Source: Solirubrobacterales bacterium
GTDB taxonomy: Bacteria; Actinomycetota; Thermoleophilia; Solirubrobacterales; Solirubrobacteraceae
NCBI GenBank assembly: GCA_003138355.1
Contig: PLFX01000032.1
Location: forward strand, 23,640 to 87,639
Length of the DNA: 64,000 nt
Reading direction: 5' to 3'
Numbering within the stretch: position 1 is the stretch's first letter; every line of letters begins with the position of its first letter. The notes below the pieces were generated by a model. The model was not told where the DNA came from, searched no databases, and saw only the letters and a list, made by a program, of their open reading frames with translations. Shown in pieces: positions 11,144 through 20,274 of this stretch. Both the position numbers and the translations under genes were made by a program.

Positions 11144-11688
11144 GACTCGCCGTCGAGCGCTGGGATCCGGGCGAGGATCAGATCGAGGTGCAGCGCGCGC
11201 CCGAGCCGGGTGTCGCCGGCGGCGCGTACCGCGCCTTTGGCGAGACGCTGCGCGGCCTGAAGACGACGTTCGCGCGAGTCATCGAGGGCGTCCACACGAT
11301 CCAGTACCCGGAGCAGAAGGTCGCCGTGTACCCGCGCTTCCGCGGGCGCCACAAGCTCCACCGCTTCGAGGACAGCGACCTCGAGAAGTGCGTTGGCTGC
11401 TCGCTTTGCGCCGCGGCCTGCCCCGCCGACTGCATCCGCGTCGTCGCCGCGGAGAACACGCCGGAGCTGCGCATCTCAGCAGGCGAGCGCTACGCGGCCG
11501 TTTACGAGATCAACATGAGCCGCTGCATCTTCTGCGGCTACTGCGAGGTTGCGTGCCCGTTCGACGCGATCACGATGGGCCACGATTACGAGCTCTCGGA
11601 CTACAACCGCGGCGATTTGATCTTCACCAAGGAGATGCTCCTCGCCGAGCCGCTCGACCAGACGCCGCTGCGCGCGCAGGGCGAATGA
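11140..11688 (+). CDS. nuoI: NADH-quinone oxidoreductase subunit I
   Basis: 23-kDa-type ferredoxin subunit with two 4Fe-4S clusters (N6a, N6b). Both motifs are intact: [15 protein letters not shown] and [15 protein letters not shown]. 182 aa from GTG 11140, which overlaps the nuoH stop. The N-terminal 40 residues are variable and amphipathic. This is one of the two junctions in the operon that do not overlap: 13 nt separate it from nuoJ. Confidence 0.96.
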   Translation: MRLAVERWDPGEDQIEVQRAPEPGVAGGAYRAFGETLRGLKTTFARVIEGVHTIQYPEQKVAVYPRFRGRHKLHRFEDSDLEKCVGCSLCAAACPADCIRVVAAENTPELRISAGERYAAVYEINMSRCIFCGYCEVACPFDAITMGHDYELSDYNRGDLIFTKEMLLAEPLDQTPLRAQGE

Positions 11689-11701
11689 TGGCCGACCGTA
11701 G

Positions 11702-12343
11702 ATGACCTACCTGATCTTCTTCATTGCCGCGATCGGGACGCTCGCGGGGGCGATCGGCGTGATCGCGCTCAAGGACCCCTTCTACTGCGTGCTCGCCCTC
11801 GTCGTCCATCTCATCTCGCTCGCCGTGCTCTTCATGCTGCTGCGCGCCGAGTTCGTCGCCGCGGCGCAGGTCGTTGTCTACGCCGGCGCGGTGATGGTGC
11901 TCTACATCTTCGTCGTCTCCTACATCGGCGGTCAGAACCTCTCGGGGAGCGCGGGGCCCGGCCGTGCCGGAACGCTCGCGGCGTTTGCCTGTGCCGGCGC
12001 GCTGGTCGCGGAGCTCTTCATCGCCGTGCTCGGCACCGGCCTGAAAGCAGTCGGTACGGGCGGCGCGCACGTCGCCGCGGGCTTCGGCAACCCGGAGTCG
12101 ATCGGAACCCTCTTCCTGACCAAGTTCCTCGCCCCGTTTGAGATCGCTTCCTACCTCCTGCTGCTCGCCGCCGTTGGCGCCGTCACGCTCGCGCGCCGGC
12201 GCGGGGGACTCGACGACGGGATCGAGCAGCGGGCGCCGCGCATCAGCGTCGCCGAGTTCATGAGCGCGCGCCCGTACTACACGGGCACCCAGCACGAAAC
12301 GCTCGGCCGGCCCGAGTCGCTGCCGGAGCCGACGCAGCGATGA
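11702..12343 (+). CDS. nuoJ: NADH-quinone oxidoreductase subunit J
   Basis: Hydrophobic membrane-arm subunit with five predicted helices. The conserved pi-bulge helix region is seen as AQVVVYAGAVMVLYIFVVS. The 213-aa protein has a soluble C-terminal extension (about 30 residues) after the last helix. The stop overlaps nuoK by 4 nt. Confidence 0.94.
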   Translation: MTYLIFFIAAIGTLAGAIGVIALKDPFYCVLALVVHLISLAVLFMLLRAEFVAAAQVVVYAGAVMVLYIFVVSYIGGQNLSGSAGPGRAGTLAAFACAGALVAELFIAVLGTGLKAVGTGGAHVAAGFGNPESIGTLFLTKFLAPFEIASYLLLLAAVGAVTLARRRGGLDDGIEQRAPRISVAEFMSARPYYTGTQHETLGRPESLPEPTQR

Positions 12344-12639
12344 CAATCGCCTGGTATCTCGCGGTATCGGCGCTGATCTTCGCGATCGGCGTCGGTGGCG
12401 TCCTCGTGCGCCGCAACCCGCTCGTCGTCCTGCTCTGCCTCGAGTTGATGCTGAACGCGGCAAACCTCGCGCTGATCGGCTTCTCGCGGATGTGGGGCAA
12501 CGACGACGGCCAGATCTTTGCGCTGATCGTGATGGTCGTCGCCGCTTGCGAGGTGACGGTCGGGCTCGGCGTGATCGTTGCGATGCACCGTCACCGCCTG
12601 CCGATCGACGTCGACTCGATGCGGGAGCTCCAGGGATGA
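12340..12639 (+). CDS. nuoK: NADH-quinone oxidoreductase subunit K
   Basis: Three-helix antiporter-related subunit of the membrane arm, 99 aa. It has the family core LLCLELMLNAANLALIGFSR with the essential membrane Glu, and a second acidic residue in VVAACEVTVGLGVIVA. It overlaps nuoJ and nuoL by 4 nt each. Confidence 0.95.
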   Translation: MTIAWYLAVSALIFAIGVGGVLVRRNPLVVLLCLELMLNAANLALIGFSRMWGNDDGQIFALIVMVVAACEVTVGLGVIVAMHRHRLPIDVDSMRELQG

Positions 12640-14642
12640 ACGCGACGCACGCGGCATGGCTGGTGCTGGCGGCGCCGCTGGCCGGCACGCTCGTCATCGC
12701 CCTCAGCTTCAAGTGGCTCCCGCGCCAGACCGCCGGCTGGATCGGCACGCTCGCGATCGCAGTCTCGTTCGGTTACTCGATCGTCGCCTTCGTCCAACTC
12801 CAGTCGCTGAGCCCGGAGCACCGCGAGCTGACCTCGTCGCTGTGGACGATCGCCCGAACGACCGGGGTCGATGCGAGCGCGACGATCCTCGTCGACCCGC
12901 TCTCGGTCTTCATGATCCTCGTCGTCAGCGGCGTCTCGATGCTGATCCACCTTTACTCGGTCAGCTACCTGAAGGGCGACCGCGGGTACGCGCGCTTCTT
13001 CGCTTACCTCAATTACTTCGTCTTCTCGATGCTGCTCCTCGTCCTCGCCGGCAACTTCCTGCTGTTGATCGTCGGCTGGGCATTCGTCGGTGCCGCGTCA
13101 TACATGCTGATCAGCTTCTGGTACCGGCGCGCGAGTGCGACGCAGGCGGGGATCAAGGCATTCGTGATCAACGTGATCGGCGACGCGGGGCTGGTGCTCG
13201 GAACCTTCTTCATCTTCCGCAGCTCGCACAGCCTCGACTTCGTCGCGACATTTCGTGTCGCTCCTCATGTCTTCGCCTACGGCAGCGGTGGCATCACGGC
13301 CGGTTGCCTGCTCCTGCTCGTCGGGGCATTCGCAAAGTCTGCTCAGATTCCGCTGCACACATGGTTGCCGGACGCGATGGAAGGACCCACGCCGGTGTCG
13401 GCGCTGATCCATGCCGCGACGATGGTCACGGCCGGCGTCTACCTGATCGCGCGCATGCACCCGCTCTTCCAGCTCGCGCCGGCGGCGCAGGACGTGGGCG
13501 CGATCGTCGGCTGCCTGACGCTCTTGATCGCGGGAACGATCGCCCTAGCGGCGGTCGACATCAAGCGCGTCATCGCCTATTCGACGATGTCGCAGATCGG
13601 CTACATGATCATGGGCGTCTCGGCCGGCGCATACGCCGCGGGGCTCTTCCATTTGATGACGCACGCCTTCTTCAAGGCGTTGCTGTTCATGGCGGCGGGC
13701 TCGGTGATCGGAGCGATGGGCGGCGAGCAGTCGCTCGACCGGATATCCGGGATGCGCAAGGCGCTCCCCTTCACCTTCATCTGCTTCCTCGTCGGGGGCC
13801 TCGCGCTGTCCGGCATACCGCCGTTCAGCGGCTTCTTCTCGAAGGACGACATCCTCGCGCAGATCGGCAGCCGTGGGGGCTGGTACTGGGCGCTCTACGC
13901 CGCCGGCTATCTCGGTGCGGGCCTGACCGCGCTCTACACGTTCCGGATGATCTTTCGCGCCTTCCTCGGTGAGCCGAACCCCCAGGCGCGCGAGCTCGAG
14001 CACGGCCACCTCTTCCATCCCGAGCAGCCGACGAATCCCGCGAACGGCGAGGTCGAGGACACCGACGTCGGCTTCCCCGGCCCCGACCATGTGATCGCCG
14101 AGCGCGCGCTGCCGATGCGCGTCGCGATGAGCCTGCTCGCGCTGCTCGCGATCGCCGGCGGGATCGTCGGAATCCCGAAGACCACGAGCTGGCTCGAGAA
14201 CTTCCTCGCCCCCACCTTCGCCGGCTCGACGATCCACCTCGCGCCGTCGAACACGCTGATCTATGTCGGGCTGGCCCTTGGAACCGTAATCGGCCTCGGC
14301 GGGATTGGCCTGGCCTGGGTGGTCTGGGTCGCGCGACCCGGCAGTTCGACCGTGATCGCCGCACGTCTCGCGCCGGCGTATCGCCTGTTCGCGGGCAAGT
14401 GGTACTTCGACGAGCTGATCGACGCGCTCGTCGTGCGACCGGCCACGTGGTTCGGGCGCTTCGCGCAGGGGAGCTTCGAGCGCGTCTTCGTCAACGGCAC
14501 GCTGATCGGTGGAACGACTGCGATCGTCCGCGCCGGCTCCGCTGTTGTCCGCTCAGCCGAGAGCGGCTTCGTCCGCTACTACGTCGCGTTCGTCGTCATC
14601 GGCCTGAGCGGCGTCGGGCTCTACTTCCTGGTCCAAAGTTAG
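12636..14642 (+). CDS. nuoL: NADH-quinone oxidoreductase subunit L
   Basis: Distal antiporter-like proton-pumping subunit of the membrane arm, 668 aa. The Mrp/NuoL core is clear (SAQIPLHTWLPDAMEGPTPV; LIHAATMVTAGVYLIAR; VIAYSTMSQIGYMIMG). The C-terminus carries the additional helices that form the lateral arm. The start is ATG 12636 overlapping nuoK; the longer track ORF begins inside nuoK. The stop codon sits at the edge of the 164-bp palindrome. Confidence 0.95.
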   Translation: MNATHAAWLVLAAPLAGTLVIALSFKWLPRQTAGWIGTLAIAVSFGYSIVAFVQLQSLSPEHRELTSSLWTIARTTGVDASATILVDPLSVFMILVVSGVSMLIHLYSVSYLKGDRGYARFFAYLNYFVFSMLLLVLAGNFLLLIVGWAFVGAASYMLISFWYRRASATQAGIKAFVINVIGDAGLVLGTFFIFRSSHSLDFVATFRVAPHVFAYGSGGITAGCLLLLVGAFAKSAQIPLHTWLPDAMEGPTPVSALIHAATMVTAGVYLIARMHPLFQLAPAAQDVGAIVGCLTLLIAGTIALAAVDIKRVIAYSTMSQIGYMIMGVSAGAYAAGLFHLMTHAFFKALLFMAAGSVIGAMGGEQSLDRISGMRKALPFTFICFLVGGLALSGIPPFSGFFSKDDILAQIGSRGGWYWALYAAGYLGAGLTALYTFRMIFRAFLGEPNPQARELEHGHLFHPEQPTNPANGEVEDTDVGFPGPDHVIAERALPMRVAMSLLALLAIAGGIVGIPKTTSWLENFLAPTFAGSTIHLAPSNTLIYVGLALGTVIGLGGIGLAWVVWVARPGSSTVIAARLAPAYRLFAGKWYFDELIDALVVRPATWFGRFAQGSFERVFVNGTLIGGTTAIVRAGSAVVRSAESGFVRYYVAFVVIGLSGVGLYFLVQS

Positions 14643-14804
14643 TGGTCCGCTCCGCTGACACAGCGACATTCGAGTCGCCCCCGGCGACGCCGGCCGGCGT
14701 CCTCGTCATCTCGTGCAGCGATGCTGCACATCGACTCCTGCGTCCTTGCCCGCCATCCGCCGGTGCCACCTCTCGGTGTCGCCGTACCAGCGGAGCGAAC
14801 CACT
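14641..14804. repeat. 164-bp imperfect palindrome between nuoL and nuoM
   Basis: The whole nuoL-nuoM gap is an inverted repeat. The outer arm agtggtccgctccgct (14641-14656) matches the complement of 14789-14804 at 15 of 16 positions; the outer 28 positions match at 24. The middle holds a perfect 16-bp palindrome, gacgccggccggcgtc (14686-14701), and a small central hairpin, tgcagc-gat-gctgca (14714-14728). The right arm contains the GGAG that is the likely ribosome site of nuoM, so folding would hide it. It could be a small palindromic repeat element or an attenuation structure. No transposase is nearby. Confidence 0.7.
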
Positions 14805-14805
14805 G

Positions 14806-16371
14806 ATGCTCTCGATCCTGATCTGGCTTCCCGTGGCCGCGGCGCTCGTGGGTGCGCTGATACCGCTACAGCGAGCCGGCGGCCTGCTCGCGCTCGGCGG
14901 CGCACTCGGCGCGCTCGGGATCGCGATCGCCCTGATCGCCGGGTACAGCGGGCACGGCTACGCGCACGTCACGGACGTGGTTTGGATCCGCTCGCTCGGT
15001 ATCCACTACGCGCTCGCCGTCGACGGGCTCAACCTGTTCCTCGTCGCGCTCACGACGTTCTCGTTCGCGCTCGCGATCGCAGCCGCGAACATCCGCGACT
15101 GGCCGCGCCCACGCGTCTTCTACCTGCTCTTCGCGCTGGCCGAGTCGGCGGTGCTCGGCGCGTTCCTCGCCCAGGACCTCGCGCTGTTCGTCGCGTTCTT
15201 CGACCTGATGTTGATCCCCTTCTACCTGCTGCTCGGTGTCTGGGGCGGACCAGGCCGCGTCGCGGCGACGCTGAAGCTCGTCATCTACACGTTCGTCGGG
15301 TCGCTGCTGATGCTCGCCGCCGCGATCGCGCTCGCCGTCCTCACCTCCGAGCACAGCGGGCAGCCGCTCAGCTTCGCACTCACCACGCTCGCTGCAAACC
15401 CGCTGCACAAGGGGAGCCAGGAATGGATCTTCCTGCTCTTCGCCGCGGCATTCCTCGTGAAGATGCCGGCCTTCCCGCTGCACGGCTGGATGCCGGACGC
15501 CTATCGCGAGATGCCGCTAGAGGTGCTCGCCGTCTTCAGCGGCGTCCTCTCGAAGGTCGGCGCCTACGGCTTCCTCGCGATCGCGCTCCCAATCATGCCG
15601 CTCGCGGCCGTGCACTTCCAAACGCTGATCCTCGTGCTCGCGCTCTGCTCGATCATCTACGGCTCGGCGATGGCCTTCACGCAGACCAACGCCCGCCTGA
15701 TCGCCGGCTACTCGTCGGTCGCGCAGCTCGGCTTCATCACACTCGGAATCTTCGCCTTCGCGCCACAGGGCGCCCAGGGCGCGGTGCTGCAGATGGTCAA
15801 CCACGGTCTGGTCGTCGCGCCGCTGTTCCTGATCATCGGCGTGCTGGCCGCGCGAGCCGGCGGCTCGGATGACATCCGCGACATGGGCGGGATCGCCTTC
15901 CGCGCGCCGGTCCTCGCGACCTTCTTCCTGATCGTCGCCTTCGCGACGCTCGCGATGCCCGGATCGGGCAACTTCGTTGGAGAGTTCCTGATCCTGCTCG
16001 GTCTCTTCAAGACGAAGATGGTCTTCTCGATCATCGCCTTCGGCGGCGTCGTGATGGCGAGCGTCTACGCCCTGCGCCTGTTCATCCGCGCAATGCACAA
16101 CCGCGTCGGACCGAAGGTCGCCTCGGGCGAGATGAGCCTGCGCAACGCGCTCGTGCTGGCGCCGTTTATCGGCGCGATCCTGCTGTTCGCGATCTACCCG
16201 CAGCTGCAGCTGCACCGCAGCGAGAGCACGGTGACCGGGTCGATCGTGCGCGAGCAGATCGACACGGGACAGAACGTTCGGGTCGCGGAGCTGACCGGTC
16301 TGCCGGCGGGATGGATCGCTTACGGCCCGAACGCCGAGACCACGATCGCAACTGGCGGCGCAAACAAGTGA
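14806..16371 (+). CDS. nuoM: NADH-quinone oxidoreductase subunit M
   Basis: Antiporter-like proton-pumping subunit, 521 aa. Core motifs include FLVKMPAFPLHGWMPDAYRE and FSGVLSKVGAYGFL, with the conserved Glu in FALAESAVLG. ATG 14806 is chosen because the protein then begins MLSILIWLPVAAALV like other NuoM; GGAG lies 10 nt upstream, inside the palindrome arm. The track ORF starts 31 codons too early. The stop overlaps nuoN. Confidence 0.95.
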   Translation: MLSILIWLPVAAALVGALIPLQRAGGLLALGGALGALGIAIALIAGYSGHGYAHVTDVVWIRSLGIHYALAVDGLNLFLVALTTFSFALAIAAANIRDWPRPRVFYLLFALAESAVLGAFLAQDLALFVAFFDLMLIPFYLLLGVWGGPGRVAATLKLVIYTFVGSLLMLAAAIALAVLTSEHSGQPLSFALTTLAANPLHKGSQEWIFLLFAAAFLVKMPAFPLHGWMPDAYREMPLEVLAVFSGVLSKVGAYGFLAIALPIMPLAAVHFQTLILVLALCSIIYGSAMAFTQTNARLIAGYSSVAQLGFITLGIFAFAPQGAQGAVLQMVNHGLVVAPLFLIIGVLAARAGGSDDIRDMGGIAFRAPVLATFFLIVAFATLAMPGSGNFVGEFLILLGLFKTKMVFSIIAFGGVVMASVYALRLFIRAMHNRVGPKVASGEMSLRNALVLAPFIGAILLFAIYPQLQLHRSESTVTGSIVREQIDTGQNVRVAELTGLPAGWIAYGPNAETTIATGGANK

Positions 16372-17903
16372 TCGCCGCCGCGCTCATCCACCCGCACGGG
16401 CCGTACATCGACTGGGCGGCGCTCTCGCCGCTCGTGGCACTCGTCGGCGGCTCGGTCGTCGTGCTGATGGTCGGCCTGCTGCGCTCGCGGTTCGCGCGCA
16501 CGCAGGTGGTGCCCTTCCTGACACTCGTGAGCCTCGGCGTGACGATCGGCTTCGTCATCTGGCAGTGGCACAGGCACGTCGCGGCGATCAGCGGCGCGCT
16601 CGCGTTCGACCAGCTGACCGGGACCATCACGCTGCTCGTCGCGGCGGGCGGGATCGCTGCGACGCTGCTCTCCTGGCGCGGACAGGCTCCGCGCGAGTCG
16701 GCGCACGGCGACTTCTACTCGATGATGCTTGGCTCGATCACCGGTATGGTCGTGCTCGTCGCAGCACAGAACCTTGTGACGCTGTTCGTCGGGCTCGAGC
16801 TGCTGTCGATCCCGCTGTACGTGCTGTGCGCGACCGAGATGCACCGGGCGGCGTCGCTTGAGGCGGGCCTCAAGTACCTGATCGTCGGCTCGGTCGGCTC
16901 GGCGACGCTCGTCTACGGCCTCGCGCTGATTTACGGCGCAACCGGCTCGACCGACTTCAGCGGCATCGCGGGCTCGATCAGTCAGGGCCACAGCTCGGAC
17001 GTCCTGCTCCTGACCGGCATCGCGCTCTTGACCGTCGGGCTCGCCTTCAAGGCCTCGATCGCACCGTTCCACCAATGGACTCCAGACGTGTACGAGGGCG
17101 CGCCGACTCCTGTCACGGCCTTCATGGCGGTGGCGACGAAGGCAGCCGCGTTCGGCGTGCTGCTGCGCGTGTTCGACGTGATGCTGCCGGCCGAGCACCT
17201 GAACTGGCGTCCGGCGCTGCTCGTGCTGGCCGCGATCTCGATCGTCGTCGGCAACGTCGGTGCACTCGGGCAGAGCTCGCTCAAGCGCCTGCTCGGCTAT
17301 TCGTCGGTCGCGCAGGCTGGCTACATCCTCGCCGGCGTCGCGGTGGCGACGACGCTCGGGGCGCGCGCAACGATCCTCTACCTGGTCGTGTATCTGCTGA
17401 TGAACATCGCCGCTTTCGGTGCGATCGTCGCGCGCGAGCGCATGACTCCCTACGGCGACGACTTCGACGCGGTCGCCGGGCTCGGGGCCGAGGACCCGTG
17501 GCTTGCGTGGCCGCTGACAATCGCGATGCTCGCGCTCGCCGGCGTTCCCGCCACCGCCGGCTTCATCGGCAAGTTCTTCCTGATCGACGCGCTCGTCGGT
17601 GCCGGCTACACCTGGCTTGCGATCCTCATCGTCGTCGGTTCGATGATCTCGCTCGGCTACTACCTGCGCGTGATCAACGCCGTCTGGATGCGCTCCGCGC
17701 CCGGACCGAGCGCGAGCGCCGCCGCCGGAGTGCCGGTGATCGCGGGCGGCTCACCCGAGGCCGACGCACTCGGTCAGACGCACATCGAACTGCGCTTCGC
17801 GGCGGTCGTCTTTGGCGGCGCGACGGTCTTCTTCGGGATCGTGCCGCAGCCGCTCTTCGACCTTGCGCAGCACGCCGCGAACACGCTTTCCGGCGCGCTC
17901 TGA
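16368..17903 (+). CDS. nuoN: NADH-quinone oxidoreductase subunit N
   Basis: Third antiporter-like subunit, last gene of the operon, 511 aa. Typical segments are AFKASIAPFHQWTPDVYEGA, PTPVTAFMAVATKAAAFG and LLGYSSVAQAGYILAG. GTG 16368 overlaps the nuoM stop. A stem-loop follows within 5 nt of the stop and fits a terminator shared with the convergent gene. Confidence 0.95.
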   Translation: MIAAALIHPHGPYIDWAALSPLVALVGGSVVVLMVGLLRSRFARTQVVPFLTLVSLGVTIGFVIWQWHRHVAAISGALAFDQLTGTITLLVAAGGIAATLLSWRGQAPRESAHGDFYSMMLGSITGMVVLVAAQNLVTLFVGLELLSIPLYVLCATEMHRAASLEAGLKYLIVGSVGSATLVYGLALIYGATGSTDFSGIAGSISQGHSSDVLLLTGIALLTVGLAFKASIAPFHQWTPDVYEGAPTPVTAFMAVATKAAAFGVLLRVFDVMLPAEHLNWRPALLVLAAISIVVGNVGALGQSSLKRLLGYSSVAQAGYILAGVAVATTLGARATILYLVVYLLMNIAAFGAIVARERMTPYGDDFDAVAGLGAEDPWLAWPLTIAMLALAGVPATAGFIGKFFLIDALVGAGYTWLAILIVVGSMISLGYYLRVINAVWMRSAPGPSASAAAGVPVIAGGSPEADALGQTHIELRFAAVVFGGATVFFGIVPQPLFDLAQHAANTLSGAL

Positions 17904-17906
17904 GCA

Positions 17907-17951
17907 ACCGGCTCGCGAGACCAGATCGCATCGCAGATGTAATGAGCCGGT
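17907..17951. terminator. Stem-loop between nuoN and the convergent secreted-protein gene
   Basis: accggctc (17907-17914) pairs perfectly with gagccggt (17944-17951) around a 29-nt loop. It lies in the short gap between two convergent stops. There is no T-run, so the termination call is moderate. Confidence 0.4.
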
Positions 17952-17954
17952 CGG

Positions 17955-19196
17955 TCAGCGCGTAGCGACCGGCAGCGGCAACGGTCCGCCCGCGTAGTAG
18001 GCGCGGGCCCGGGCGTCGAAATAGCCGCCGTCGTCAGGCCGTCCGTCGCCGGATGCGTCTCCAGCGTCGGTGTCGTGCGCCTGCCCGCCACCGAACAGCA
18101 GCGCCACGCCGCCGGCGTTGACGAACGCCCGCAGATGCGGCCCGCTTCGACTCCCAAGCAGCCACTGCACCTTGTTGTCCTTGTAGTGGTAGGGCGTGTT
18201 GTTGACGATCGGGGAGACCGTGTTGCCGAGCGGAATCTGCCACATCACGATCGGGAGCCGGATGCGCGCGTGGTAGTCGCGCAGGAAGCGCAGGTCGTGG
18301 TTGAAATCTGCGGGTGCCCACCACGCATCCGAGCCTTCACCGTTGACAACCTGGGCGTAGCCCGCGTCGCGATCGGTCAGCTCGGTGAACGTCACGTCGA
18401 AGTGAGCATGCAGCGAGCGGTAGAACGCGACGGCCGCCGCCGCCATGCGGTCGACCTCGGTGGGGGACGGGTGACTGAGGTGGATGTCCTTCCCCGTCCC
18501 CCAGATCGAGATCGGATAGCCGACGATGACCCGAGGCGCCAGGCGGTCGCGCAGCGCGAGCACCGCCTGCGCGAAGCCGGCCGCAGTGTTGGGCAGGCCG
18601 CGCAATGCCGGAATGCCGGTGGACGCCACCGCCGCGGGCACGCTTGACGCATCTCCGTGGGCCGCGTGCTGCTCGATGTAGCCGAACAGGTCGGGCTCCA
18701 TCTGCAGCAGCACTGGGCCCTTTGCCGAAGCGGCGCGGCGGTAGAACAACGCGAGCGTGCGGTAATAGCTGCTCATCGTCGCGACATTGGCGAGGTTGCC
18801 GAGGTCGGCGCTCGCCTCGTCGGCGACGCCGGCGCCAGGCTGCGACTGGCGGATCTCGTAGTAGGAGAAGACGGGGATGATGCGGTGCGCCTCGGACTCC
18901 GTGATGTAGAGGCTCACGAACGAGCCGTTCGGGTTCCAGTGCGGCCAGTCCTGCCCCGTGTTGACACCCCCGGCCAGGTACTGGTAGCGGAAGCCGAACG
19001 GGGCGACGGACGCGAGGCCAGCGGCGCCCCCGGGGGAGCTCGCGAGTCCGAGCTCGAGGTGGCGATACGGCCATGGAATCGGCACAGCGCCCGCCTTGGC
19101 ACGACTGCTGCCCTGGGCGGCGCCCGCGACAATCGCCAAACAAGCGACGGCTCCGAGCGCCGCTCGCCGTGCGCGACGCCGCCAGACAGACTCCAC
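17955..19196 (-). CDS. Secreted protein, glycosidase-like, function unknown
   Basis: A 413-aa exported protein with a basic N-terminus and Ala-rich signal sequence (AALGAVACLAIVAGAAQG) from a GTG start. The mature part alternates hydrophobic strands and helices in a way that suggests a TIM barrel: PIPWPYRHLELGL, IIPVFSYYEIRQ, PVLLQMEPDLFGYIEQ, VIVGYPISIWGTG, LPIVMWQIPLGNT. A carboxylate after a strand (LQMEPDL) and Trp/His-rich strand ends resemble glycoside hydrolases, but I cannot assign a family or catalytic pair. It is convergent with nuoN and its start faces a second secreted-protein gene across 81 bp, so the two may share a regulatory region. Confidence 0.6.
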   Translation of the reverse strand: MESVWRRRARRAALGAVACLAIVAGAAQGSSRAKAGAVPIPWPYRHLELGLASSPGGAAGLASVAPFGFRYQYLAGGVNTGQDWPHWNPNGSFVSLYITESEAHRIIPVFSYYEIRQSQPGAGVADEASADLGNLANVATMSSYYRTLALFYRRAASAKGPVLLQMEPDLFGYIEQHAAHGDASSVPAAVASTGIPALRGLPNTAAGFAQAVLALRDRLAPRVIVGYPISIWGTGKDIHLSHPSPTEVDRMAAAAVAFYRSLHAHFDVTFTELTDRDAGYAQVVNGEGSDAWWAPADFNHDLRFLRDYHARIRLPIVMWQIPLGNTVSPIVNNTPYHYKDNKVQWLLGSRSGPHLRAFVNAGGVALLFGGGQAHDTDAGDASGDGRPDDGGYFDARARAYYAGGPLPLPVATR

Positions 19197-19277
19197 GAGC
19201 CGTGTATCGGCGCCGCGCCCCCGAGGCTTGACCTGGCGTCGCCTGCGCGACCCGCTCCTGCGCTAGCGTTTGCGTCC

Positions 19278-20273
19278 ATGCGCAGGAGCGAGGCGGCGCT
19301 GGGGGCGGGCGTCGCGGCGTTGGTCGCCGCGCTGGTTGCGGTCAGCACGGTAGGCGCCGCGGGATCCCTCGTGTGGCGAACGGCGCCGAGAGCGCCCCTG
19401 ACTGCGCCCAAGTACGGCCAGATCAACTTGAGCTGCGTTGCGAGCGGCTTCTGTATTGCAGTCAGCTCGGCCGGCCAGACTGCGACTTGGGACAGGTCGT
19501 GGCACGCGGCGCCGAGCCTGAGCTCGAGCGTCGGGTTCGTCGTCCAGGTCTCCTGTGTCGACTCGTCCTTCTGCGTTGCGGTCGCGAGCTCCGGCACCAC
19601 CGCGCGCACCAACAACTACGCGATCGTGTGGAACGGAAAGTCGTGGCGGGCGCCCGTGAAGCTCTACACCGTAGATTCTCCGGCCGGCCTCTACAGCACG
19701 CTGCACGGCGTCTCGTGCACGGCCACGACGTTCTGCATGACAACGGGTGGCGGCGAGTCCTACGAGTTCAACGGCAACACGTGGACGGGGCACCGCGGGG
19801 CCATCAGCGGAACGGACGGCAATGGGGTGATCGCGTGCGCCTCGCGGAGCCTATGCGTGAATCTCCACGACGGTAGCCCCAACACCTGGAACGGGTCGAA
19901 GTGGGCTTACGTCCGGTCGGAGCCCCTGAACGACACGATCCCGGGGGTCGTCGGCTTCTTTACGCAGCTGTCCTGCGGCTCGGCCACGCTCTGCGTCGGG
20001 GTCGGCGTCGAGGAGGGAGCCGTTGTCTGGAACGGAATGCGCTGGAGCATCGCCGGCGGCGTCGCCAAGACCGCGTCGCGCTCGATCTCGTGCGCGAGCG
20101 CCGTCTTCTGCGTCGCGACATCCCACGCATCCCACCGGACGCTCGTGTGGACCGGCTCGAGCTGGGGGGCGCTGTCGGGCTTCCCGCTCGGCGCGGAGGC
20201 AAGCGTGTCGTGCGGGCGCCCCCGGAGCTGCGTCGCGGTCGCCAATTCGGGCGCAACCGCCGTGCTCTCCTGA
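19278..20273 (+). CDS. Secreted seven-repeat protein with paired cysteines (beta-propeller-like)
   Basis: A 331-aa exported protein with an N-terminal hydrophobic signal or anchor (GVAALVAALVAVSTVGAAG). The mature part has seven copies of a motif of the form SC-x5-C-V-A-V, usually followed by VWNGxxW: SCVASGFC, SCVDSSFC, SCTATTFC, ACASRSLC, SCGSATLC, SCASAVFC, SCGRPRSC. The last copy lacks its Trp strand, while an isolated VWRTAP strand precedes the first; together they could close a seven-bladed ring. Each Cys pair probably forms a disulfide. Extracellular binding or adhesion is plausible, enzymatic activity is not indicated. TAGCGT lies about 8 nt before the ATG, a leaderless-type -10. Confidence 0.7.
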   Translation: MRRSEAALGAGVAALVAALVAVSTVGAAGSLVWRTAPRAPLTAPKYGQINLSCVASGFCIAVSSAGQTATWDRSWHAAPSLSSSVGFVVQVSCVDSSFCVAVASSGTTARTNNYAIVWNGKSWRAPVKLYTVDSPAGLYSTLHGVSCTATTFCMTTGGGESYEFNGNTWTGHRGAISGTDGNGVIACASRSLCVNLHDGSPNTWNGSKWAYVRSEPLNDTIPGVVGFFTQLSCGSATLCVGVGVEEGAVVWNGMRWSIAGGVAKTASRSISCASAVFCVATSHASHRTLVWTGSSWGALSGFPLGAEASVSCGRPRSCVAVANSGATAVLS

Positions 20274-20274
20274 G

